From Firmicutes bacterium CAG:238 (GTDB lineage Bacteria > Bacillota > Clostridia > Peptostreptococcales > Anaerovoracaceae), in contig FR881975.1 in assembly GCA_000435615.1 (NCBI GenBank), positions 5,118 to 23,213 on the forward strand: a DNA stretch of 18,096 nucleotides, read 5' to 3'. The position numbers were made by a program, and so were the translations under genes. Of the stretch, positions 8,595-15,357 are shown piece by piece (the stretch's first letter is position 1; each line of letters begins with the position of its first letter). The notes under the pieces were generated by a model. It did not search any database and had not been told where the DNA came from. It saw only the letters and a program-made list of their open reading frames with translations.

Positions 8595-9281
8595 TTATGC
8601 AAAGAATAATTTGGAAAGTGTCATTGGATCAATGTACTTACCATCCTTATATACTCGCATATTTCCGGAAGCAATTTCATCAATCAGCATTACTTTTCCA
8701 TTCTTGTCATAGCCAAATTCAAACTTGATGTCATAGAGCACCAGCCCCTTTTGTTCTAAATCATCAGCAACAATCTGCGTAATCTTCTGTGTCATTTCTT
8801 TGATTTCTTCATACTGCTCCGCTGTCATAATGCCGAGAACAATCAAACCGTCCTTGGTTACGAGCGGATCATTCTTTTCATCATTTTTGAAAGTTGTTTC
8901 TACATAATCCGGAAGAACTGCACCTTCTTCAATGTATTCTCCATAGCGGCGTATAAAGCTTCCCACTGCCCTACGACGGCAAATAACTTCCAGTCCGTTC
9001 CCGAATACCTTTGCCGGAAGAACCTCCATCGTTGTTTCTTGCGAATCAGCATTGACAAAATGAGTTTTGATACCTGCTGCATTGATTTTTTCGAAGAAAT
9101 AGGTTGACATTCTGAGATTTACATCTCCTACGCCTTCAATCGTAAGCCCTACCGAATTTTCGCCCGGGTCAAACACCCCATCTCTACCTGTACAATCATC
9201 CTTAAACTTTAAAAGAAAGTTCCCGTTTTCCATCTCAAATACATTTTTGGTCTTTCCTGTGTACACTAATTTCTTGCTCAT
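8595..9281 (-). CDS. purC: SAICAR synthetase (phosphoribosylaminoimidazole-succinocarboxamide synthase)
   Basis: It ligates CAIR and aspartate with ATP to give SAICAR. The protein is 228 residues from the ATG at 9281, beginning MSKKLVYTGKTKNVFEM. That start is chosen over an upstream in-frame one at 9299 because it has a GGAGG site and forms an ATGA overlap with the purE stop. Motifs are YTGKTKNVFE (7-16), LKFKDDCTGRDGVFDPGENS (24-43) and ICRRRAVGSFIRRYG, typical of the clostridial branch; DEIASGNMRVYKDGK lies near the C-terminus. It is followed by a 39-base gap before purF, one of the few real spaces in the operon; I see no promoter or hairpin there. No purB (adenylosuccinate lyase), the next enzyme, is present in the window. 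Confidence 0.95.
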   Translation of the reverse strand: MSKKLVYTGKTKNVFEMENGNFLLKFKDDCTGRDGVFDPGENSVGLTIEGVGDVNLRMSTYFFEKINAAGIKTHFVNADSQETTMEVLPAKVFGNGLEVICRRRAVGSFIRRYGEYIEEGAVLPDYVETTFKNDEKNDPLVTKDGLIVLGIMTAEQYEEIKEMTQKITQIVADDLEQKGLVLYDIKFEFGYDKNGKVMLIDEIASGNMRVYKDGKYIDPMTLSKLFFA

Positions 9282-9778
9282 TTTGTTCCTCCGTTCCATT
9301 TTTCTTCAATTCTGTGGTTTTTTTCTAAAACTGCTTCTTTGGCCTCTATGCGCTTTTTTAAAAGCAGCTGTGCAAGCTTTTCATCAGATACCGCTAAAAT
9401 TTCCGCGGCAAGGATTGCTGCATTGGCAGCACCGTCGATTCCTACGGTTGCCACCGGAATTCCCGGCGGCATCTGAACGGTCGACAGAAGTGCATCCATT
9501 CCCTCCAGCGAAGAGTTTACCGGCACGCCGATAACCGGCAGTGTCGTGTTCGCCGCAATCACACCTGCCAAGTGTGCCGCCTTACCGGCAATTCCGATTA
9601 ATGCGTCAAATCCGTTTTGGCGGGCTTCTTTTGCGAATCGAATTGTTTCTTCCGGTGTGCGATGTGCTGAATAGACATGCACCTCGTAATTAATCCCATA
9701 CTCCGCAAGTTTTTCGATTGCTTTTTCGGCAATTGGAAGGTCGCTGTCCGAACCCATGATAATTCCAATTTTGTTCAT
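9278..9778 (-). CDS. purE: N5-carboxyaminoimidazole ribonucleotide mutase, PurE class I type
   Basis: Class I PurE rearranges N5-CAIR to CAIR; class II carboxylates AIR directly. The 166-residue protein has MGSDSDLP (8-15), SAHRTPE (37-43, His-Arg-Thr-Pro as in class I), AGKAAHLAG (64-72) and GIDGAANAAILAAEIL near the C-terminus. The ATG at 9778 has CGGAGGAAAT in front. It is the first gene of the purine operon, immediately after the riboswitch terminator. Class I enzymes depend on PurK for N5-CAIR, but no purK is in the visible operon. Either purK is elsewhere, or the enzyme uses AIR and CO2 directly. Lys65 stands where the E. coli protein has glycine in the AGGAAHL segment. Function is sure at family level; the class follows motif reading only. 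Confidence 0.94.
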   Translation of the reverse strand: MNKIGIIMGSDSDLPIAEKAIEKLAEYGINYEVHVYSAHRTPEETIRFAKEARQNGFDALIGIAGKAAHLAGVIAANTTLPVIGVPVNSSLEGMDALLSTVQMPPGIPVATVGIDGAANAAILAAEILAVSDEKLAQLLLKKRIEAKEAVLEKNHRIEEKWNGGTK

Positions 9779-9801
9779 ACATTTCCTCCGTTTTTTTAAC
9801 T

Positions 9802-9846
9802 AAAAAAGGGCATATTCATCCCCCAAATAAGGGAACAAATACGCCC
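9802..9846 (-). terminator. Riboswitch-controlled intrinsic terminator upstream of purE
   Basis: In the minus-strand RNA, GGGCGTAT (9846-9839) pairs with ATATGCCC (9815-9808). The stem continues through TTGTTCCC against GGGGGATGA around a short TTATTTG-type loop, giving about 16 pairs including G-U. A run of six T (9807-9802) follows at once. The first five bases of the 5' arm (9846-9842) are also the end of the ZTP aptamer, so ligand-bound aptamer and terminator exclude each other. It lies 23 bases before the purE start. Confidence 0.88.
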
Positions 9847-9916
9847 AGACGGTCGACATTTAAACTTCTTGCTCCCTTGCGGTTATCCGCATTTCCGTCA
9901 GTCACAAAAAGTTGTT
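9842..9916 (-). promoter_or_regulatory. ZTP (pfl-type) riboswitch aptamer
   Basis: Reading the minus strand, the leader contains GTGACTGACGGAAA, then a hairpin TGCGG/CCGCA (9891-9887 with 9882-9878) whose loop holds ATAA, then GGGAGCAAGAAG, and finally GACCGTCTGGGCG (9854-9842). This order and the closing CCGTCTGGGC match what I know of the Fusobacterium ulcerans ZTP aptamer almost base for base in the conserved parts. GACGG (9899-9895) can pair with CCGTC (9852-9848), the pseudoknot of that structure. ZTP/ZMP accumulates when 10-formyl-THF is short. Binding should stabilise the aptamer, block the overlapping terminator and raise expression of the purine operon. The 5' boundary is approximate. 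Confidence 0.92.
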
Positions 9917-9947
9917 CTCTTTCATTTTCAATAACTTATCTGCTTGT

Positions 9948-9976
9948 ATTGTATCAAATCACTCAAAAGATTTCAA
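9948..9976 (-). promoter_or_regulatory. Promoter of the purine operon
   Basis: On the minus strand TTGAAA (9976-9971) is followed after 17 bases by TACAAT (9953-9948). Transcription should begin near 9941, giving a leader of about 160 bases that holds the ZTP aptamer and terminator. No other promoter of this quality is seen within the purine genes. Confidence 0.78.
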
Positions 9977-10022
9977 GCCTAAAAATATAGTTATTTTTTT
10001 CACTTGCTCATGGTTCAAATTT

Positions 10023-11381
10023 TTATTTGCAGAATGAAATAAATCTTCCTTCGCGTTCGCTTACATTCTCACCGTGTGCAATCGCCGTGTTACCGTTTAT
10101 GATAACATAATCGATTCCTTCCGGACGGGAAAGCTGCGTGAAGTCTGCCTTGTCGATGATTGTTTCGGGATCAAAGATTGTGATGTCCGCATCGCAGCCG
10201 ACTTCAATTCTGCCCTTATTGTCAAGTTCAAGTCTCTTTGCCGGCTCAAGCGTGATTTTGCGAAGAGCATCGATAAGCGGGAGTGCCTTCTCTTCTCTTA
10301 CATATTTGCCGAGCACTCTTGGGAATGTGCCGGCTGCTCTCGGATGTCCGCCTCCGTTGTTGATGATTGCATCACTTGCGACCATGCCGTTTTTGTTCAC
10401 GATTGCCGCTGTGATTTCATCCTCATTCATGACTGCAGCCACTGCAAGCATATTCGGATACTTTTCTCTTGCTTCTCTGAAAATCTCTTCCGTGCAGTAA
10501 ACATTCTTAAACGGTTCGTCCGTGAGGAGAATGTCACTGTAGTCCTTGCCCCACTGCTCCAGGCATCCGTCCTCGAATACGGCAGAGCCGATTTCCGTTG
10601 AAAATGCGTTATACGGATAGGTATCGTAGTTGAGTCTCGGGTTCTTTTCCATTGCCGCGTTGATGCATTCCAAAGCCTCTTTCATGCTTCCAGTCGCCGA
10701 GCAGCTGGAAAGGTGGGAAATCTGAAATTTCTGTGGGATTTCAAGAGCAAAACGAATCATTTCTTCCACCGGGAAAAGGTCGTCCTTCTTGGTTTCGTCA
10801 CGATAATGTGCAGACACTAAAAGATGTGGATTGTCCGAAACTCTTACCGCATTCAGCATTTCGTCGAATGTGATTCCCGGATCGTACTCGATTCCGAAGG
10901 AAATGCCATAAGCACCTTCTGCGAGTTCGCGCTTCATAATTTCCGCAAGCTCGTCCATCTGCTTCTGCGAAGGGTGCGCGTATCTTCCGATTCCCATAGC
11001 GGTGCGGTACTGGTTATAGCCCGCAAGCATAACATAGTTTACCGGGCTTCCTCCCAGTTCTTCAATGGTCTGTTTAAATTCCGACAGTGGCTGATACATA
11101 ACGCCGCAGTTTCCGCCCACGGCTGTCGTAACGCCCATTTCCATCATCATTCTCGCGATTACGAATTTCTTGCCTTCCTTGCGGAAGTTCTCTTCATGCA
11201 TATGGATGTCGATAAAGCCCGGAGAGACCACCTTGCCTTCTGCGTCGATGATTTCCGCAGCTTCCGGCTGTTCGCTTCCGATAAAAGCGATTTTCCCGTC
11301 TTTGATGCCGATATTGGCATTTTTCATCTTCTTCTCATTAAAATCAGGATATAATCCGTTTACTATAATTTTATCCAACAT
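10023..11381 (-). CDS. Amidohydrolase of the N-acyl-D-amino-acid deacylase (D-aminoacylase) type
   Basis: This 452-residue metal-dependent hydrolase probably cleaves an N-acylated (D-)amino acid or related amide; the true substrate is unknown. The start at 11381 has GAGGGTG upstream. Residues 1-55 form the beta-sandwich strand typical of composite amidohydrolases. PGFIDIHMHEE carries the H-x-H pair (His60, His62). GGNCG contains Cys92, the bridging cysteine position of D-aminoacylases. SAHYRDE (His192) and QISHLS (His223) supply further metal ligands, and ASDAIINNGGGHPR (Asp337) followed by AGTFPRVLGKYVRE is the D-aminoacylase signature. All expected catalytic residues appear present, so it should be active. 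Alanine follows Asp337 where many family members have glycine. It lies between the rpmB terminator and the purine promoter with no clear promoter of its own, so it may be expressed by readthrough. No terminator is seen after it. Dihydroorotase is the main misannotation risk. Confidence 0.83.
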   Translation of the reverse strand: MLDKIIVNGLYPDFNEKKMKNANIGIKDGKIAFIGSEQPEAAEIIDAEGKVVSPGFIDIHMHEENFRKEGKKFVIARMMMEMGVTTAVGGNCGVMYQPLSEFKQTIEELGGSPVNYVMLAGYNQYRTAMGIGRYAHPSQKQMDELAEIMKRELAEGAYGISFGIEYDPGITFDEMLNAVRVSDNPHLLVSAHYRDETKKDDLFPVEEMIRFALEIPQKFQISHLSSCSATGSMKEALECINAAMEKNPRLNYDTYPYNAFSTEIGSAVFEDGCLEQWGKDYSDILLTDEPFKNVYCTEEIFREAREKYPNMLAVAAVMNEDEITAAIVNKNGMVASDAIINNGGGHPRAAGTFPRVLGKYVREEKALPLIDALRKITLEPAKRLELDNKGRIEVGCDADITIFDPETIIDKADFTQLSRPEGIDYVIINGNTAIAHGENVSEREGRFISFCK

Positions 11382-11423
11382 ATTGTCACCCTCTTTCTGT
11401 ATGCTTCTGTGGAAAATTTAACT

Positions 11424-11456
11424 AAAAAATCCGCAAAGAATCACTCTGCGGATTTT
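11424..11456 (-). terminator. Intrinsic terminator after rpmB
   Basis: In minus-strand RNA, AAAATCCGCA (from 11456) pairs perfectly with TGCGGATTTT (to 11426) around an 11-base loop, and the T run extends to six (11429-11424). It starts 10 bases after the rpmB stop. The plus-strand version also has a short T run, so it could be weakly bidirectional, but no plus-strand gene is near. Confidence 0.86.
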
Positions 11457-11466
11457 CACTCATAAA

Positions 11467-11661
11467 TTAAATGGCACGGTTTACTTTATTCGATCTGATG
11501 CATCTTGTGCATACGTTTGCTCTTCTAACTGTTCCGTTTTCATCAGCAACTCTTACAGTCTGAATGTTAGCGTTCCATTTTCTTCTTGTATGTCTTACGG
11601 AATGAGATATGCTGTTTCCAGATACTTGACCTTTTCCGCAAATTTCGCATTTTCTTGACAT
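11467..11661 (-). CDS. rpmB: 50S ribosomal protein L28 (zinc-binding form)
   Basis: This 64-residue ribosomal protein of the large subunit begins MSRKCEICGKG and has two CxxC pairs (Cys5/Cys8 and Cys51/Cys54). It is therefore the zinc-ribbon (C+) form rather than the cysteine-free variant some bacteria use under zinc shortage. The basic middle SVRHTRRKWNANIQ is the conserved L28 rRNA-binding part. The ATG at 11661 follows an ideal AAGGAGGTG ribosome site. It is a single-gene unit with its own promoter (11735-11763) and terminator (11424-11456). Length and composition are normal. Confidence 0.96.
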   Translation of the reverse strand: MSRKCEICGKGQVSGNSISHSVRHTRRKWNANIQTVRVADENGTVRRANVCTRCIRSNKVNRAI

Positions 11662-11734
11662 TTACCGCACCTCCTTTAGTATATTAAGCTTGACGCATTT
11701 CGTTTTAAATTGGGTTCACACTCGAACACAAGCC

Positions 11735-11763
11735 ATTATACCACATAGCGAGGCTTGTTTCAA
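11735..11763 (-). promoter_or_regulatory. Promoter of rpmB
   Basis: Minus strand TTGAAA (11763-11758), a 17-base spacer and a perfect TATAAT (11740-11735) give a strong sigma-A-type promoter with a leader of about 67 bases. It lies only 17 bases past the nrdG stop and no nrdG terminator is visible, so nrdDG transcripts may also read into rpmB. The -35 sits in a small palindrome, GCTTG-AAA-CAAGC. Confidence 0.82.
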
Positions 11764-11780
11764 GCGATTTTTTATGATTC

Positions 11781-12320
11781 TTATAAATATTTTTCGGCAA
11801 GGCAGATCTTTCCCTCTTCTAAGGTCTGCTTCATATCGATCACCCGCTGGTTGCTGCTTCCCCGGAAGAGCAGGGTCAAATCGCGCTGTTTCTGCACAAA
11901 AGGTCCGTCAATGAGCAAATCCGTCAATTGGAGGAGCTGCCGCACTGCATCGTTTGTTTTTGCCTTTTCCTGAAGTTCCTCAAATGTGAAGCCGGTATAG
12001 ATTACGATGTTCAGATTTCTTTTTTTGATTTCGCGGGCAAGATTCAGGAAGGCCTCCGGCTGGCACATCGGTTCCCCTCCGCTAAAGGTTACTCCGTCCA
12101 GCAGCGGGTTCTCATCGATTGCCGCTGTAATCTTCGATATCTCGCAGTCGTATCCACCGTTAAAATCATGCGTATCCGGATTGTGGCATCCTTCGCATCC
12201 GTGGGGACAGCCCTGACAGAATACGGTAAATCGCAGTCCCGGTCCGTCCACGATGGATTCCCTTATGACCCCTGCAAGCCGTATGAAATTAAAGTTTTTC
12301 GAATCCTGTGTTGAGGTCAT
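11781..12320 (-). CDS. nrdG: Anaerobic ribonucleoside-triphosphate reductase activating protein
   Basis: This radical SAM enzyme uses a 4Fe-4S cluster and S-adenosylmethionine to place the glycyl radical on NrdD. The 179-residue protein has the CxxxCxxC cluster motif at Cys38, Cys42 and Cys45 (in CQGCPHGCEGCHNP, with an extra Cys35), then TFSGGEP, and IYTGFTFEEL further on, matching the NrdG type. The start at 12320 overlaps the end of nrdD by 32 bases. No alternative ATG, GTG or TTG start lies before the conserved NFIRLAGVIRESIVDGPGLR, so the overlap is real, and the ribosome site (AAAGGA) lies within nrdD. The two are co-transcribed and probably translationally coupled. Confidence 0.95.
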   Translation of the reverse strand: MTSTQDSKNFNFIRLAGVIRESIVDGPGLRFTVFCQGCPHGCEGCHNPDTHDFNGGYDCEISKITAAIDENPLLDGVTFSGGEPMCQPEAFLNLAREIKKRNLNIVIYTGFTFEELQEKAKTNDAVRQLLQLTDLLIDGPFVQKQRDLTLLFRGSSNQRVIDMKQTLEEGKICLAEKYL

Positions 12321-14634
12321 GTTTTACTCTGTCCTTTTCCTCTGCCGCTTTGGCATTGTTCCAATGATCCATGGTTCCTACCAAATATCCGGTTATTCTG
12401 CGGATTCTCTCGAATCCGACATCGCCTTCTTCCTCTTTGCGGTGGCATTGCGGGCACTCATTATCAATGATTCCCGTGTATCCGCAGCAAGGGTCTCTGT
12501 CAACCGGATGGTTGATGGAGCCGTATCCGATTCCGGATTCCTTCATGCATCTTACTACCTTTTCGAACGCATCAAGGTTCTTAAGTGGGTCTCCGTCAAG
12601 TTCAATGTAGGAAATATGTCCGCCGTTGGTAAGTTCGTGATAAGGAGCTTCCAGTCTGATCTTTTCGAAAGCATTTATCGGGTAGTATACCGGAACATGG
12701 AAACTGTTTGTGTAATAGTCTCTGTCCGTAACGCCCGGGATGATTCCGTATCTTTCTTTGTCGATTCTAACAAAACGTCCCGAAAGTCCTTCCGCCGGTG
12801 TTGCGATGAGTGACCAGTTGAGGCCGGTCTTTCTTGCCTGCTCATCCATTCTCTTTCTCATGTAGCCGACGATTTCAAGTCCGAGGCTCTGTGCTTCCTT
12901 TGACTCTCCGTGGTGTGCGCCCACAAGAGCCTTCAGGCATTCCGCAAGCCCGATAAATCCGACGGTAAGCGTTCCGTGTTTGATTACTTCTTCAATGGTA
13001 TCGTCAGGACCCAGCTTGTCCGAGTCAAGCCAAATGCCCTGTCCCATGAGGAACGGGAAGTTCTTGACTTTTTTCTGCGACTGAATTTTGAATCGGTCGT
13101 AAAGCTGTGCGATACAAATGTCAATCGTATTGTCGAGCAATTCGAAGAACAAATCGATGTCGCCTTTCGCCTTGATCGCCAGTCTCGGCAGATTCAGCGA
13201 AGTAAAGCTGAGGTTGCCTCTGCCGTTTACGATTTCTCTGGTCGGGTCATAGACATTGGCGATAACACGCGTACGGCATCCCATGTAAGCACATTCCGTG
13301 CTTGGATCGCCCTCTTTATAGTACTGCTTATTGAACGGTGCATCAAGGAACGAGAAATTCGGGAAAAGTCTCTTCGCCGAAACCTTGCATGCGAGCTTGA
13401 ACAAGTCGTAGTTCGGATCTCCCGGATTGTAGCTTACGCCTTCTTTTACTTTAAATATCTGAATCGGGAAAATCGGTGTTTCGCCGTTTCCCAGTCCCGC
13501 TTCTGTCGCCATCATAATACTTTCCATGACGAGCCTGCCTTCCGGAGAGGTGTCTGTGCCGTAGTTGATGGAACTGAACGGAACCTGCGCGCCCGCTCTG
13601 GAGTGCATGGTATTCAGGTTATGGATGAATGCTTCCATCGCCTGATAAGTCTTCCTTCTGATTTCTTTATCGGCGAACTTCTTGGAGCGAGCCTGCATTT
13701 TGTGTGCTTCCTCTTCCGGAACGATTTTCTTAAGTTCTTCCAGTTCAAGCTCCATGTAGTTGTTGTCCCATGCCATGCAAGGATAAACGCCGTGTTCGTG
13801 CTCAATCTTTCCTTCGAGAGCCTTCATTCTCTCAACCCCGTCTTCTATATCTTCGAGGAAGTCGAGCATCTTGCCGAGGTTCGTCACATAAAGTCTCTTA
13901 TATGCTTTCTTAACGCCGGGAGCCATTCCGTAGTCAAAATTCGGTACGGACTGTCCGCCGTGCTGGTCATTCTGATTCGACTGAATCGCAATGCATGCAA
14001 GTGCTGCGTAGCTTTCGATGTCGTTTGGCTCTCTCAAATGCCCGTGTCCGGTCGAAAATCCGTCTTTGAGCAGTTTTACCAGGTCAATCTGGCAGCAGGT
14101 CATCGTCAGCGTATAGAAGTCCATATCGTGAATATGGATGTCGCCTTCTTCGTGGGCTTTGGTATGCTTCGGGTCGATAACATACATCTTGTAGAATTCC
14201 TTGGCACCCTCGGAACCGTACTTCAGCATTGTTCCCATTGCTGTATTTCCGTCTATGTTTGCGTTTTCACGCTTGATTTCGTTTTCTTTTGCTTCTTTAA
14301 AAGTCAGATCCTCATAAATCTTCATGAGTTTGGTGTTCATGTTTCTGACTCTGGTACGTTCCGCACGGTAAAGTATGTATTCTTTCGCTGTGCGGGCATG
14401 TCCGTTTTCAATCAGAATTTTCTCAACAGCATCCTGAATCTGTTCTACCGTAGGTATCTGATTATGGCAGATTTCCAATAAATAAAGTTCCACTTGTTTT
14501 GCCAGATAAAGCGACATTTCTCTGTCACGTCCGCCGAGAACCTGCGCAGCCTTAAAAATGGCATCGGCAATTTTGTCGACATTAAAGTCAACCATTCTTC
14601 CGTCTCGTTTAATGATCTTTTTGATGCTGTCCAT
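12289..14634 (-). CDS. nrdD: Anaerobic (class III) ribonucleoside-triphosphate reductase
   Basis: It reduces ribonucleotides to deoxyribonucleotides without oxygen, using a glycyl radical. The 781-residue chain has an N-terminal ATP-cone (KKIIKRDGRMVDFNVDKI onward, about residues 4-93) for allosteric control. The catalytic barrel includes GHGHLREPNDIESYAALAC and FPNFSFLDAPFN. The C-terminal glycyl radical site is RITGYLVG, with Gly749 as the likely radical position. A zinc-site segment lies just before it: Cys716-Cys717 adjacent, then Cys727-x-x-Cys730, so the first pair is CC rather than CxxC. The ATG at 14634 begins MDSIKKIIKRDGR; the AAAGGACGG site is somewhat distant (about 10 bases). The promoter upstream carries NrdR-like boxes. 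The enzyme indicates an anaerobic lifestyle. Confidence 0.97.
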   Translation of the reverse strand: MDSIKKIIKRDGRMVDFNVDKIADAIFKAAQVLGGRDREMSLYLAKQVELYLLEICHNQIPTVEQIQDAVEKILIENGHARTAKEYILYRAERTRVRNMNTKLMKIYEDLTFKEAKENEIKRENANIDGNTAMGTMLKYGSEGAKEFYKMYVIDPKHTKAHEEGDIHIHDMDFYTLTMTCCQIDLVKLLKDGFSTGHGHLREPNDIESYAALACIAIQSNQNDQHGGQSVPNFDYGMAPGVKKAYKRLYVTNLGKMLDFLEDIEDGVERMKALEGKIEHEHGVYPCMAWDNNYMELELEELKKIVPEEEAHKMQARSKKFADKEIRRKTYQAMEAFIHNLNTMHSRAGAQVPFSSINYGTDTSPEGRLVMESIMMATEAGLGNGETPIFPIQIFKVKEGVSYNPGDPNYDLFKLACKVSAKRLFPNFSFLDAPFNKQYYKEGDPSTECAYMGCRTRVIANVYDPTREIVNGRGNLSFTSLNLPRLAIKAKGDIDLFFELLDNTIDICIAQLYDRFKIQSQKKVKNFPFLMGQGIWLDSDKLGPDDTIEEVIKHGTLTVGFIGLAECLKALVGAHHGESKEAQSLGLEIVGYMRKRMDEQARKTGLNWSLIATPAEGLSGRFVRIDKERYGIIPGVTDRDYYTNSFHVPVYYPINAFEKIRLEAPYHELTNGGHISYIELDGDPLKNLDAFEKVVRCMKESGIGYGSINHPVDRDPCCGYTGIIDNECPQCHRKEEEGDVGFERIRRITGYLVGTMDHWNNAKAAEEKDRVKHDLNTGFEKL

Positions 14635-14688
14635 GCGTAAAACCGTCCTTTTCCTTTTTCTTTTCTCCCATTATTACATGTCAATAAA

Positions 14689-14704
14689 CCACAATATGTA
14701 GTAT
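14689..14704 (-). promoter_or_regulatory. Candidate NrdR box, promoter-proximal
   Basis: The minus strand reads ATACTACATATTGTGG. It matches 13 of 16 positions of the NrdR consensus as I know it (ACACTATATATTGTGT, A or T at position 12). It covers the expected transcription start of nrdD. NrdR is the ATP-cone repressor of ribonucleotide reductase genes and binds paired boxes. No nrdR gene is in this window. Confidence 0.66.
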
Positions 14705-14713
14705 GTATATTAA

Positions 14714-14742
14714 AATTTACTACTAAATGTCCGATATGTCAA
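14714..14742 (-). promoter_or_regulatory. Promoter of nrdDG
   Basis: Minus strand TTGACA (14742-14737, perfect) is followed after 17 bases by TAAATT (14719-14714, four of six). The start would be near 14707. The -35 begins 6 bases past the stop of the acetyltransferase gene, whose own transcript has no visible terminator and could also feed into nrdD. Confidence 0.65.
14720..14735 (-). promoter_or_regulatory. Candidate NrdR box, promoter-distal
   Basis: The minus strand reads ATCGGACATTTAGTAG, only about 9 of 16 matches to the NrdR consensus. However, its conserved AGT core lies exactly 31 bases from the corresponding GTG of the proximal box, the three-helix-turn spacing typical of NrdR pairs. 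It fills the -35/-10 spacer, a normal repressor position. Weak alone, plausible as a pair. Confidence 0.45.
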
Positions 14743-14747
14743 GAGGT

Positions 14748-15293
14748 TTACTTGTTTTTTCTCGAAAAATATTCTTCCCGAAGCATGGACATCAAATGAA
14801 GGTCTACATATTTTCCGTCTTTCTTGCCGCCGTTTCTCATCACGCCTTCGTATGAGAATCCAACCTTGAGATAGAGTTTCGAGGCGATTTTGTTGTCGGT
14901 GAAATGATCCAAGGTAACTCTCTCCATATTCATTTCCTCAAATGCAAGCCGAAGCATCGTTTCCAGGGCTTCTTCTCCGAGTCCCCTGCCGCGTATGTTC
15001 TTGTCGGCTATGTAGATTCTCGTTATATCAAGAGAATCATAGTGATCGTCAATATTGCTTACATAAATTCGCCCAATCGGTTTTTCGTCCTTTTTGAGAC
15101 AGATTGTCAGCTGCATCTTGTCATCGTCCTCACATCGGTGGATGAATTCCGTAACAACTTCTTCGTAGTCTCTGCCCTTGCTTATCGTGAAGAACTCCGT
15201 AACCGAATCCATCTGCTCCCATTCCGCAAAGAATCTGCAATCATCAAATGTACTTTCGCGCAATACAATTCTTTCGCCTTCAATATTCTTCAT
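14748..15293 (-). CDS. GNAT family N-acetyltransferase (RimJ/RimL/SpeG-like)
   Basis: This 181-residue acetyl-CoA-dependent acetyltransferase has an unknown substrate. It opens with GERIVLREST (6-15), the start typical of the RimL/SpeG branch. It has the acetyl-CoA pyrophosphate loop NIRGRGLGEEAL (motif A, R-x-x-G-x-G type), then NKIASKLYLKVGFSYEGVMR, which is motif B with the usual Asn, Tyr and GF. It closes with DGKYVDLHLMSMLREEY. These closing features are shared with spermidine and ribosomal-protein acetyltransferases, so substrate cannot be decided. The ATG at 15293 is preceded by GGAAAG. Its stop is only 6 bases from the nrdD -35 box. Its own promoter is at 15358-15385. Confidence 0.88.
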   Translation of the reverse strand: MKNIEGERIVLRESTFDDCRFFAEWEQMDSVTEFFTISKGRDYEEVVTEFIHRCEDDDKMQLTICLKKDEKPIGRIYVSNIDDHYDSLDITRIYIADKNIRGRGLGEEALETMLRLAFEEMNMERVTLDHFTDNKIASKLYLKVGFSYEGVMRNGGKKDGKYVDLHLMSMLREEYFSRKNK

Positions 15294-15339
15294 CTTATAA
15301 TCACTTTCCTTTTCATATTTTTTATGATATAATTGTGAC

Positions 15340-15353
15340 TTGTAAGTTTACAA
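15340..15353. promoter_or_regulatory. Perfect inverted repeat in a divergent intergenic region (possible operator)
   Basis: TTGTAA-GT-TTACAA is a perfect 6-bp inverted repeat with a 2-base centre. It falls at the predicted transcription start of the acetyltransferase (about 15351) and within the 120-base region between two divergent genes. That is a good place for a repressor dimer, but no regulator gene is nearby and the arms are AT-rich. Confidence 0.35.
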
Positions 15354-15357
15354 CTAC

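Noticed and set aside
9842..9916. Guanine/adenine (xpt-type) purine riboswitch or THF riboswitch in the purE leader
   Set aside because: The TATA...ATATGG three-way junction of purine aptamers and the THF-aptamer core are absent, whereas the ZTP elements are all there in order.
11746..11772. Small hairpin GCTTG-TTT-CAAGC followed by a T6 run on the plus strand, a possible terminator
   Set aside because: The stem is only five pairs, no plus-strand gene precedes it, and on the minus strand the same bases form the rpmB -35 region.
12910..14481. A 523-residue open frame on the plus strand, antisense to nrdD
   Set aside because: It lies entirely within the unmistakable nrdD gene, has no ribosome site, and its translation shows no family pattern. 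It is a shadow of biased codon use.
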